A stretch of DNA of 64,000 bases from CAVURW01 sp963743595 (GTDB taxonomy: Bacteria > Verrucomicrobiota > Verrucomicrobiia > Methylacidiphilales > UBA1321): positions 1 through 64,000 of the forward strand of contig CAVURW010000038.1 in the NCBI GenBank assembly GCA_963743595.1, given 5' to 3'. The translations under genes and the position numbers were made by a program. Shown here one piece after another: positions 10,701 to 16,059 of the stretch (positions are counted from its first letter, which is position 1; each line of letters opens with the position of its first letter). Under the pieces are notes generated by a model. It searched no databases, had not been told where the DNA came from, and worked only from the letters and a program-made list of their open reading frames with translations.

Positions 10701-10987
10701 ACGAAACGCCACCTGTGCCGTCCCCCGCGCTGGTCACTCCTCAAAAGAGCACCGAAGACATACTCGCCAGAAAGCGCACCATCCTCGCTCAGATCGAACT
10801 GAAAGCATCCTGTCAAACCAACGTACCCTTTCCCGTGATTCCTCCTACCCCTCATTCCGAGAGAAAAGCTGACATTCCTGGTCCAAAACCTCGAATGAGT
10901 GTCCTCGATCAAATCGAACTCGAACCGCCGAAGATTAAATCGGAAAAAAACAAACTGAAACAGAAGGACAAGACGCTGGAGTTTTAG
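7754..10987 (+). CDS. MobF-family relaxase-helicase (TrwC/TraI-like)
   Basis: 1077 aa. The N-terminal relaxase domain (about 1-300) has a candidate nicking tyrosine pair Y79-Y80 in VGDYYSQ. A KFIDFTFSPCKSV segment corresponds to the family's FD-TFS-PKSVS box. The metal-binding three-His motif is H201, H212 and H214 (FKHDTN..., IHFHN). The second half is a RecD-like superfamily 1 helicase with Walker A GAAGTGKS (515-522) and Walker B LVIDEA (581-586). Such enzymes nick oriT and unwind the transferred strand in conjugation. The C-terminal tail carries two related short motifs (ILAQIEL and VLDQIEL) of unknown role. No coupling protein, mating-pair genes or integrase are visible in the window, so this is an isolated or mobilisable-element relaxase. 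The stop is TAG; readthrough would add 22 residues before a TGA at 11051. Confidence 0.92.
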   Translation: MHHILQSSIGGKKSRLDVTDEAGDITVEKGSVREWLDAIRAIENRGFHRWEGPVISCHKGRSVDAAMAYFETHLQVGDYYSQEDRTPGKWSENLAKRLGIDDREITRDSLLVALKGQFSLLGAEGDRMRRSEIKFIDFTFSPCKSVMILAALNPHIARDLENIVAEEFARIEKELAGCRDQRGGEVREKITGELLIGRFKHDTNRLGEPGIHFHNLIMNSTYDVERGLFVALDARKLFQVRREFDGEVQARVAQYFLSKGFTTVTGKSGVFEVAEVPSGAIDLFSTRAKAVQARIAELKKELPRLPDWALRERAVLDTRPKKVVCSTEELRTETKRRMDEAGLTIRYPLREFAPMLLRNELMVLGRKALESAESAVFMTESVCTRKKLAMETLKYGRGVIGKHIVEAVIAECPRYEAFRDKDNSDWIINRAAQKIEHELMTVGKELLSQGTPICSEVSVPDELSLDPSKIEEALLEANSRGETLSLEALLQSRQQFRAAYQYAMGAASDLIFIEGAAGTGKSFFLKILARDIREQDREVYAFAPTGTASRVNLRADFEEAQTVSHLLLNERLQEKVKGQVLVIDEAPLLDGDSLVKLLKLAQRLECKVILEGDLAQQHSVGAVDGVRLLRQELGLGLEMARLSVNRRQLNQADKEIALAWSQKRVSDALAKMKEVGVLIEGKETRTRGGLLESKEDHCVGRLAHEYTQALANGDRVMVVSSTHRQGDLIAESIRRCRREAGQIGKNDYQVLSQRALDDGATLSDGAQFFQDAPDCYRVGMTLKVRNQPGHSDLKGGGKLRVISIDKGVLKLADVQGRFAQSIDVSKEQMSRYQVYELRTLPVAIGDLVRLQEKVVVESVKGRYHKKQIFERGSIQKLVERLSDGTLVFESGLKLSEADGRIAQGYVSTSIPAQGMTADRVWAYESIFSTQALATCQAMYMVATRHQQEFKLFTEDAVALERAAARLGNRLSALELKRGDDFKYETPPVPSPALVTPQKSTEDILARKRTILAQIELKASCQTNVPFPVIPPTPHSERKADIPGPKPRMSVLDQIELEPPKIKSEKNKLKQKDKTLEF

Positions 10988-11527
10988 ATTCGGATATTCA
11001 GGCTCACCCGATTGCCAAATCTCTCTTCCCAAGAAATAAGGTCTTTGAGGTGATGGCCTCCCCTTTCTTTTTCATCGAACCATCTGAAAAGGACGTGGCA
11101 GCTTAGGGCTGTTCGTAATCTCCCTCCGTGGGTCAGCGTTCTGAACAAGACAGGCTCGAAGTTGCAGATTTCCAAAATCCTTGAATTCGATCTTCAGATT
11201 CGTCTTCCACTCAATCCACTTTTACTCACAAGCTGTGAAAACAGTTTCAACGTCCGCTTAAATGGCTGTCAATAAGCTCAGTAATCGGCGCGGATTTTTC
11301 GATATACTTAGGTCCAGCTAATTATTAAGTCTAGATGTGCCCTGTCAGAGCTTCGAGTTTGCATAGCAGTCCTCCCAGGGACGCATAGCAAACAGTTGCC
11401 GAAAGGTACTCAAATCTACATTTTTGAGCTGGAATTATCGGTCATAAAGCGTTAACCTATGGATAGTTAGGTAAATAACAGTCGGATGAATACCTCCCGT
11501 TGGAACTCTAACTCCTGCGGTGGTTTA

Positions 11528-11577
11528 CCTAGCACTTCGGACGGCTTATCAGCCGCCCTTATGCTAGGCTTTTTTAC
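11528..11577 (+). terminator. Hairpin terminator downstream of relaxase region
   Basis: A stem CCTAGCA...TGCTAGG encloses a second helix (GGCGGCT against its complement around TTATC) and is followed directly by CTTTTTTAC. This is a strong rho-independent terminator for plus-strand transcription. It lies about 540 bp beyond the relaxase stop, farther than usual, so it may end a longer transcript or mark the edge of an element. Confidence 0.6.
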
Positions 11578-11616
11578 GGATCGCGCCTTTGGCGCTCAAT
11601 CGAATCGGCCTTAACT

Positions 11617-11725
11617 GGTTCATGAGGAGCTCGTCGAGACATCAGTAAAAATCAGAACGGGAGGCTTACTGATTCCTCGATAATCTCGGAATGGAAAACC
11701 TTTTTGAGAGAAGGTTCATGAGGAG
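11617..11725. repeat. Direct repeat flanking a 96-bp period beside the tRNA
   Basis: The 13-mer ggttcatgaggag occurs at 11617-11629 and again at 11713-11725, each followed by a similar tcg.cgag tail. A related cttcatg occurs at 11814-11820. The repeats sit immediately beyond the 3' end of the tRNA gene. They could be a relic of recombination at that end or just a local duplication. Confidence 0.4.
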
Positions 11726-11738
11726 TCGGCGAGTGAGC

Positions 11739-11809
11739 TGGCTCTGACCGGATTTGAACCGGCATATGCTCTTTTAGAGAGAGTTGTTCTACCATTGAAC
11801 TACAGAGCC
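11739..11809 (-). tRNA. tRNA with anticodon CUA (amber suppressor, reads UAG)
   Basis: Read on the minus strand this is a complete 71-nt cloverleaf without encoded CCA. The acceptor GGCTCTG pairs with CAGAGCC over all 7 bp, with discriminator A. The linker is TA and the D-arm is GTTC-AATGGTA-GAAC, with the conserved GG. The anticodon arm is ACTCT-CTCTAAA-AGAGC, with four pairs and one A-C mismatch at the outer pair. The variable loop is 4 nt. The T-arm is GCCGG-TTCAAAT-CCGGT, with one G-U. The 7-nt anticodon loop has U33 and anticodon CUA at 11775-11777, so it decodes UAG. The D-arm and segment lengths match those I recall for bacterial tRNA-Gly, but A73 is not a glycine identity base, so the charged amino acid is unknown. 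It begins 6 nt after the stop of the 146-aa gene and is probably cotranscribed with it. It is not tRNA-Pyl-like (normal 2-nt linker, 5-bp anticodon stem). Confidence 0.9.
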
Positions 11810-11815
11810 GTCGCT

Positions 11816-12256
11816 TCATGAAGTTACATCCGGTTTCGGTTCAAGGCGATGCTTCGCCTGATTGCAAAGCTGGGCAGCCTTCGATTTGCTCATCACCCGG
11901 ATTTCGCACATCTCCCGGCGCAGACGTTTCTCTCGATCCGGCGGCGTCGCGCAGTAGATCTCGGCGATTTGTGGCAGGTCATCAGAAACGGGGCATGGAG
12001 AATTCGGATACAAGCCGGCTTGGGCCAATTCATTTCGGAACCCGCCCGCTTCTCGATAGAGGCGTTTCACGCGTCGACACTCTCGAGCTTTTTCAGTCGC
12101 TTCTCGGTAGGCCTCCTTCCAGAGGGCTCGGAAATGGAGGTAACCCGGTTTATCGGTGAAGATGAGCTCGAAAACGTATTTTCCTGTGAGCGGATCGATT
12201 TGTTTGGAGACGTAGTTCCAAAATGTGGGTGGATTGTTTTGTGTAATAGGATTCAT
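11816..12256 (-). CDS. Uncharacterised basic 146-aa protein directly upstream of the suppressor tRNA
   Basis: I do not recognise this family. The product is mixed-charge with an Arg/Lys/Glu-rich helical centre (YREATEKARECRRVKRLYRE), a middle NSPCPVSDDLPQIAEIYCA segment and a basic C-terminus, without signal peptide or membrane segments. The ATG at 12256 is fixed by an in-frame TGA 21 nt upstream; the leader is A/C-rich with no Shine-Dalgarno. It stops with TGA at 11816, and the tRNA-CUA begins 6 nt later. It lies 58 nt after the PTH2-like gene on the same strand, so it is probably the last protein gene of that transcription unit. The basic character and position would suit an RNA- or tRNA-binding partner, but that is inference. 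A plus-strand frame across the same DNA (11849-12325) looks like a shadow. Confidence 0.6.
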   Translation of the reverse strand: MNPITQNNPPTFWNYVSKQIDPLTGKYVFELIFTDKPGYLHFRALWKEAYREATEKARECRRVKRLYREAGGFRNELAQAGLYPNSPCPVSDDLPQIAEIYCATPPDREKRLRREMCEIRVMSKSKAAQLCNQAKHRLEPKPDVTS

Positions 12257-12314
12257 TGTTGTTGTTTGTTTTTTGGTTCATCGACACGTCAAACCGCTGA
12301 CGCCTCGAAAGGGG

Positions 12315-12734
12315 TCAGGGAATGAGTGGGAACCTCCGGGTGACACGGTTAACTTCGTGGCGCAGGGCAGGCCCGATTCCGAGTGCGGTGACCGTTGGGG
12401 CACCGTTGAAAAAAGATTTGTGACCGTGATCGGTGATCAGAGCGCACGGAAGTCCCAGAACCTAGGTGTGTTCATGGGCTAGAAGCAAAAGCTCCAGCGA
12501 GGGTACGGCCAAACAGATTTTGGTGCCGAGACCGTCGAGATGGTAGGCTTGTTGGCGGTCTGGATTAGACGAAAGGAGGGACTGGATGAAAGCGTGGCCC
12601 GATTGAGCCATCATTTTACCGGGAGACATTCCCAAATCAGTGCGGACGAGCGCGTAAAGCCTGAGGACCAAGTCCTTGGGGCGAGAATCAGAAACCTAAC
12701 GTTCGTCTAAAATCATTGCTTGAGAATAAGACAT
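12315..12734 (-). CDS. PTH2-like peptidyl-tRNA hydrolase gene with two in-frame TAG codons
   Basis: Reading TAG as sense gives 139 codons from the ATG at 12734 to a TGA at 12315-12317. The TAGs are codon 13 (12696-12698) and codon 91 (12462-12464). The core is a complete PTH2 domain: LRLYALVRTDLGMSPGKMMA and the AQSGHAF motif at the start, LGTKICLAVPSLELLLLAH before the second TAG, then VLGLPCALITDHGH and TVTALGIGPA after it. These match family landmarks (basic residue/AQ.AHA, LP.ALI.D.G, ALGIGP) without any indel. PTH2 enzymes release peptidyl-tRNA. Terminating at the second TAG would remove the C-terminal third of the domain, so a working enzyme needs UAG suppression, and a CUA tRNA lies 500 bp downstream on the same strand. 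If a TTG at 12671 is the true start, only the second TAG is inside the gene. A decayed gene is the alternative, but both interruptions are TAG and the frame is otherwise intact. Confidence 0.82.
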
Positions 12735-12760
12735 GAAAACCCATTTAGCAAGCTTTGTGA

Positions 12761-13081
12761 TTAGCTGCGCCGAGAACAGACTCGGTCGCGCTTCATTTTT
12801 CCGCGCAATCGGTGATCCCGTTTGCGATCCCTACTGCGAGGAACATGACCCCATTCACGCAGCACGTTTTTCACGTCGATGTAGGCTTGGTTCCATTCGA
12901 GCGTTCGTTTGAATTCGATGAGCTGGGTAACAGCGGCCACCGGTTCGGTTTCGTGCCCGCATCGATCAGAACTGGAGAAATCCTCTTCGCACGCGTGAAG
13001 GTTACGAAGGCGAGCGACGAGTGCGCGTGCAGGGAGCGTTTTTAAATGCGAAACGGTAACGATCGGGACTCGGCTGGGCAT
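12761..13081 (-). CDS. Conserved-looking small protein (106 aa) upstream of PTH2-like gene
   Basis: 106 aa, starting at an ATG whose upstream frame is closed by TAA, and ending in TAA. The N-terminal half (HLKTLPARALVARLRNLHA, then CEEDFSSSDR) followed by EFKRTLEWNQAYIDVKNVL and EWGHVPR resembles a family of short soluble hypothetical proteins I recall from several bacterial phyla, with the pattern LP...L..RL..L..CE...SD...I.FK....W..AY..VK..L....HVPR. The tail is highly basic. No function is known to me. The gene sits 26 nt before the PTH2-like ATG. A promoter-like block ends at its start codon, with a -10-like TAAAAT 9 nt before the ATG, so the transcript may be leaderless. Confidence 0.7.
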   Translation of the reverse strand: MPSRVPIVTVSHLKTLPARALVARLRNLHACEEDFSSSDRCGHETEPVAAVTQLIEFKRTLEWNQAYIDVKNVLREWGHVPRSRDRKRDHRLRGKMKRDRVCSRRS

Positions 13082-13129
13082 GGGGCCACTATTTTATCTC
13101 TCAACCACGCGAGTGCTCAAGAGTCGATC
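13072..13129 (-). promoter_or_regulatory. Duplicated promoter block, copy A
   Basis: In the minus direction it reads a -35-like TTGAGC (13115-13120), an 18-bp spacer and a -10-like TAAAAT (13091-13096), then GTGGCCCC and the ATG of the 106-aa gene at 13081. About 57 bp are nearly identical to 13659-13715. The ATG lies 9 nt after the -10, so transcription would start at or next to the start codon. Confidence 0.6.
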
Positions 13130-13138
13130 TCAAGCCAC

Positions 13139-13594
13139 TCACTGACTCCAGCGGTGAACCACCACAAGAGAATCCCTTCGAGCTGTGGCACAAAGTCGAA
13201 TGAGTTCGGAAACGGCTGTTTCCATCTCGGGCGAGGCTTCCAAATCTGCGTCGTTGTGATCTTTCTTTAATCGCTTGACCCATAAGCTCGTGATTTCATT
13301 CGTCCGCGCTTCGGGCATTCGCGCCAAATACTCTACCCAGTCCAAACGCACCGTCATGAGGCCGCCCTCTTCCTCGTCCAACAAAATATCCAGGTTCGGA
13401 CGCAATGAAATCGGGGGTATTCCGATCAATTGTCCGGACACCTCCGATAAAGCATCGAGGTCACGAGGAATGAGATGAAGAGAAAAGTCCGCGAAATGGG
13501 GCGATTCGAGATCCCAGCAGTCCTCGAACTTCGACTGGCACAGAACTGCCAGTTGCTCCGTCGTCACGGACAGAAATTCTAGGGTCAGGCCCAT
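13139..13594 (-). CDS. Uncharacterised 151-aa acidic protein, first gene of the cassette
   Basis: 151 aa, ATG at 13594 (upstream frame closed by TGA), stop TGA. It begins MGLTLEFLSVTTEQL and continues through FADFSLHLIPRDLDAL, an acidic middle (DEEEGG) and a helical C-terminal half with LWVKRL and ELIRLCATARRDSLVV. I recall small soluble hypothetical proteins of about 150 aa beginning MGLTLEF and carrying an F.LHL.P.DLD segment; no function is assigned. It precedes promoter block A and follows block B, so it can be transcribed separately or with the PTH2-like/tRNA genes. There is no signal peptide or membrane span. Confidence 0.7.
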   Translation of the reverse strand: MGLTLEFLSVTTEQLAVLCQSKFEDCWDLESPHFADFSLHLIPRDLDALSEVSGQLIGIPPISLRPNLDILLDEEEGGLMTVRLDWVEYLARMPEARTNEITSLWVKRLKKDHNDADLEASPEMETAVSELIRLCATARRDSLVVVHRWSQ

Positions 13595-13658
13595 GGTGGA
13601 ACGATAGCAGTCCGGTCAATTGAGTGACGAGGAACGGGTGTCCGAATCGATCTGAACT

Positions 13659-13715
13659 GGCTGGGCATGGGCCACTATTTTATCTCTCAACCACTCGAGT
13701 TCTCAACAGTCGATC
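13659..13715 (-). promoter_or_regulatory. Duplicated promoter block, copy B
   Basis: Second copy of the block at 13072-13129: -35-like TTGAGA (13701-13706), 18-bp spacer, -10-like TAAAAT (13677-13682), then GTGGCCC and ATGCCCAGCC, the same first codons as the 106-aa gene but leading into a short dead frame. It would drive the 151-aa gene with a leader of about 70 nt. The shared ATGCCCAGCC suggests the block plus the 5' end of the 106-aa gene was duplicated. Confidence 0.55.
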
Positions 13716-13753
13716 ATGCAGGGCACCGCCGGGATCGAGGAAAAAAAGCAGTG

Positions 13754-14350
13754 TTAGGCAGCACGTGAAACTGTGTAAAAAATAATAAACGCACGAACCA
13801 CATAGACGGTAAAACTGATTGGCTGATCATCCTGATCCAACACCCGAAGGCCCAGTACGAGCTTGCCCAATGACTCGCCAAAAAGAAGTTTCTCGAAACT
13901 AAGAACGACGCAAATGAAGAACAACGGAAATGGAGTAAACAGCATCAAAATCGGGCTATCCATGTCCTCGTCGGAATGGTGATTCGCCATCAATAAGGCG
14001 ACCCAAGCGGCTAAAACGATATAGGCGATCACCGTATCGATGACGGCTGCACCGAATCGAACGCTAGGACGAGCGGTGAAGTACGCCTTAATTTCCGGTG
14101 GATTGGTCGCCGCTGTGAACGTGTTTCCGCGGTTTGGGAGAATAATCTCAGCGCGCTTCTCCGCCACAGGATCGTAGGGCGGCAGCAGCATGATCTCATC
14201 CAGCGGCGTCCAACGCTTCACGCTGAGACCGGTCGCGAGTTGCGTGTACGCAAGCTGCCCGCGCTCCAGCATCTCCGTGACCTGACGGTAGGTGTACGGG
14301 CCGAGCGGTGGTTTGTCCGGGCCTTGGTAGATTTGAAAGAGTTTCGACAT
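13754..14350 (-). CDS. GYF_2-RDD membrane protein
   Basis: About 198 aa from the ATG at 14350 (MSKLFQIYQG); the frame stays open upstream to 14452, but that extension has no family-like sequence. Residues 1-60 form a GYF_2-type domain (GPYTYRQVTEML, W near KRWTPL), a small module seen at the ends of many planctomycete and verrucomicrobial membrane proteins. The rest is an RDD domain with three hydrophobic segments (VIDTVIAYIVLAAWVALL, LMLFTPFPLFFICVVLSF, and the C-terminal VVRAFIIFYTV). FGESLGKLVLGLRV is the typical RDD loop. RDD proteins are membrane proteins, some linked to ion exchange; the substrate is unknown. It forms a probable operon with two more membrane genes upstream. Confidence 0.8.
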   Translation of the reverse strand: MSKLFQIYQGPDKPPLGPYTYRQVTEMLERGQLAYTQLATGLSVKRWTPLDEIMLLPPYDPVAEKRAEIILPNRGNTFTAATNPPEIKAYFTARPSVRFGAAVIDTVIAYIVLAAWVALLMANHHSDEDMDSPILMLFTPFPLFFICVVLSFEKLLFGESLGKLVLGLRVLDQDDQPISFTVYVVRAFIIFYTVSRAA

Positions 14351-14455
14351 CGGTAGTCTGGGAAAGGTTAGGCAGCGGGAAGCTTCAAGCAAATTGCTTT
14401 CTATCGCGCGGTTTAAGTGCGAGCTCACGACCTCCGTCTCCGCAAGCGACAACTC

Positions 14456-15292
14456 TTAAACCTTGGTGCCGACAAGCTCTTTAAACCGTTGGATGACCAG
14501 CTCCGGCGGGTGCCGATTTGAAATCGGAAGCAAAAGACTTTGCACGTCTGTCACCACCATATAACCGCGACGGCTGAGTGAACGGGAGAATCCACCGGAA
14601 CAAATCAACAAGAGGATCGCGACGAAAAACGCGGGGCGTGCATGTCGGCCGTCGAGGTAGATCGTAAAGAGAACAGCAGCGACGACCGCTAAAATACCGA
14701 GGGCGAGAGTGATCCCGATTAACCAGACGAGCCTCCCATTCGATTTCTCGTGATCGACCGCGACGTACCGGATATCGCGATTCATCAGGCGGACGCAGTC
14801 TTTGTCCGGCATCATGCTCTCCGTGACCAGAATGTGGTCGGTGGCGAAGTAGACGCCTTCGCCGCTTTTGAGCACACCTAAAATGGAGTCGGGCGCGTAA
14901 AGCGTGGCCATTTGCTTTTCAAATGCAGATGACCGCACCGAGCCTCGCTGCTGACGCCAGCGCGCGATTGTCTCGTGCTTGGTCTCGGGCCGTTCAGCCC
15001 CCCAGCAGGAGGGGCAATAGACTTTCCCGAAGCGCCGGCACTCGCACACCTCACAGATCAATCGACCGCAGAACTCGCAGCCTGAGCAGGCGAGATTCGT
15101 TTCGTGATTGTAGCAACTGGCCTCATTTCCTTCCTTAAAAAGGCGCGGTAAAATCGGCTCTTTCTCGTAATCGAGGACTGCCGGAAAAATAGGGAAGAGC
15201 GCCCAGGTAACGCGACAGTACTCGCAATAGGCCGTCGACATTTCGCCCCCTAGTGAAGCGAGCAATGGACGATGACAGTAGCCGCATTCCAT
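14456..15292 (-). CDS. Cys-rich zinc-ribbon protein with two C-terminal membrane segments
   Basis: 278 aa. The N-terminal 110 residues hold repeated Cys pairs (CGYCHRP, CEYCR, CSGCEFCGRLICEVCECRR, CPSCWG), with a B-box-like arrangement likely to bind zinc. Then comes a soluble stretch, followed by two adjacent TM helices (LVWLIGITLALGILAVVAAV and AFFVAILLLICSGGFS) and a short C-terminal domain with RRGYMVVTDVQSLLLPI. Its ATG directly abuts the TAA of the RDD gene upstream and is preceded by AGGAGG, so translation is coupled. Function unknown; the neighbours suggest a shared membrane complex. Confidence 0.75.
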   Translation of the reverse strand: MECGYCHRPLLASLGGEMSTAYCEYCRVTWALFPIFPAVLDYEKEPILPRLFKEGNEASCYNHETNLACSGCEFCGRLICEVCECRRFGKVYCPSCWGAERPETKHETIARWRQQRGSVRSSAFEKQMATLYAPDSILGVLKSGEGVYFATDHILVTESMMPDKDCVRLMNRDIRYVAVDHEKSNGRLVWLIGITLALGILAVVAAVLFTIYLDGRHARPAFFVAILLLICSGGFSRSLSRRGYMVVTDVQSLLLPISNRHPPELVIQRFKELVGTKV

Positions 15293-15943
15293 TTACTTCC
15301 TCCTGTAGACCACGCGCGTGGCGCACATGCGATCGTGGATGGCCTGTTTCTCGGGATCGTAAAGGGCGGTGAAAAAGCCAATTGAAAACGCTGAATAAAT
15401 GAGAATCGTCCAGAGGCTGCGATCCAGGGCCATGAATACAGAGATGGGCTTTCCACTGGGCCGAATCACACGAATCCGTGTTGCCCACATCCCCAAGGTC
15501 GCTCCAAAGAATGAGATCGCAATCGTATCGTAAATGATGCGCAGCAGAATTACGGAGGTCAGCGAGATGGTGCCGACCGAGTAGGAATCGAGGTAACCGT
15601 CTTGGGAAACTCGTTGCGGAAAGAGCACGGCCAATGTGTAAACCACGAGCATGGGAACCGGGATCGAAAAGATCGCGAGATCAATGATAAACGCTACGAG
15701 GCGCGCTTCAAACGAGGCGAAATTCTGGCGAAAATCGCGTCGGCGAATAACGCCTTCGGTGAGGCGTTGAAGCAGGAGATGCTTACACTCTGCGCAGGTT
15801 ACGTGCCCTTGTACTTCGGTGGTTAGATTGCTGAAGTAGCTCCTATTGCACTCTTCGCACGTCTTAATCGGGAGCTTTGAACCGAGCAGCTCTCGCGTCT
15901 GTTCCTGCGCCACCCGAATGGAGGAGGGGCGCGCGTGCAACAT
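15293..15943 (-). CDS. RDD-family membrane protein with N-terminal zinc ribbon
   Basis: 216 aa. An N-terminal CEEC...CAEC pair (TCEECNRS, VTCAECKH) suggests a small zinc ribbon. It is followed by an RDD domain: FEARLVAFIIDLAIF, a second helix from VPMLVVYTLAVLF, the FFGATLGMWATRIRV loop and a third helix LWTILIYSAFSIGFF. It closes with ALYDPEKQAIHDRMCATRVV, the standard RDD ending (KQ.IHD...T.VV). First gene of the three-gene minus-strand set down to 13754 and divergent from pyrH. Confidence 0.8.
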   Translation of the reverse strand: MLHARPSSIRVAQEQTRELLGSKLPIKTCEECNRSYFSNLTTEVQGHVTCAECKHLLLQRLTEGVIRRRDFRQNFASFEARLVAFIIDLAIFSIPVPMLVVYTLAVLFPQRVSQDGYLDSYSVGTISLTSVILLRIIYDTIAISFFGATLGMWATRIRVIRPSGKPISVFMALDRSLWTILIYSAFSIGFFTALYDPEKQAIHDRMCATRVVYRRK

Positions 15944-16059
15944 GGGGATGTGTTACCAACAACTCCGCACGGGAAACAATGGTAAAGTCCATTTATTAAA
16001 TTCGTAACACCGGTATCGACAGACCGCTCCAGCCCCTATAACTTTCCGTTGCGAAGACT

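Larger units (their letters stand above)
10988..11738. other. Non-coding interval between relaxase and suppressor tRNA
   Basis: About 750 bp in which I find no convincing gene on either strand, even when TAG is allowed as a sense codon. It contains the terminator hairpin at 11528-11577, a direct repeat ggttcatgaggag (11617-11629 and 11713-11725), and an imperfect inverted repeat ATCAGTAA/TTACTGAT near 11641-11672 that lies just downstream of the tRNA in its own direction. It could hold a transfer origin, an attachment site or tRNA 3' processing signals; none is recognisable by motif. Confidence 0.4.

Noticed and set aside
10984..11175. Minus-strand 63-aa frame at the relaxase 3' end
   Set aside because: TTG start, no neighbours in the same direction, overlaps the relaxase stop; not enough support for a gene.
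11739..11809. tRNA-Pyl (also CUA anticodon)
   Set aside because: Pyl tRNA has a one-nt acceptor-D linker, a 6-bp anticodon stem and a reduced D-loop lacking the GG; this tRNA has normal dimensions and GG. No pylS is in the window.
11849..12325. Plus-strand 158-aa open frame
   Set aside because: Overlaps the 146-aa minus-strand gene and the end of PTH2; its sequence has no family-like features, and the minus frame fits the operon layout.
12315..12734. PTH2-like gene as a simple pseudogene
   Set aside because: Both stops are TAG, no indels are present, the domain is complete around them, and a UAG-reading tRNA is in the same gene set. Decay remains possible but fits less well.
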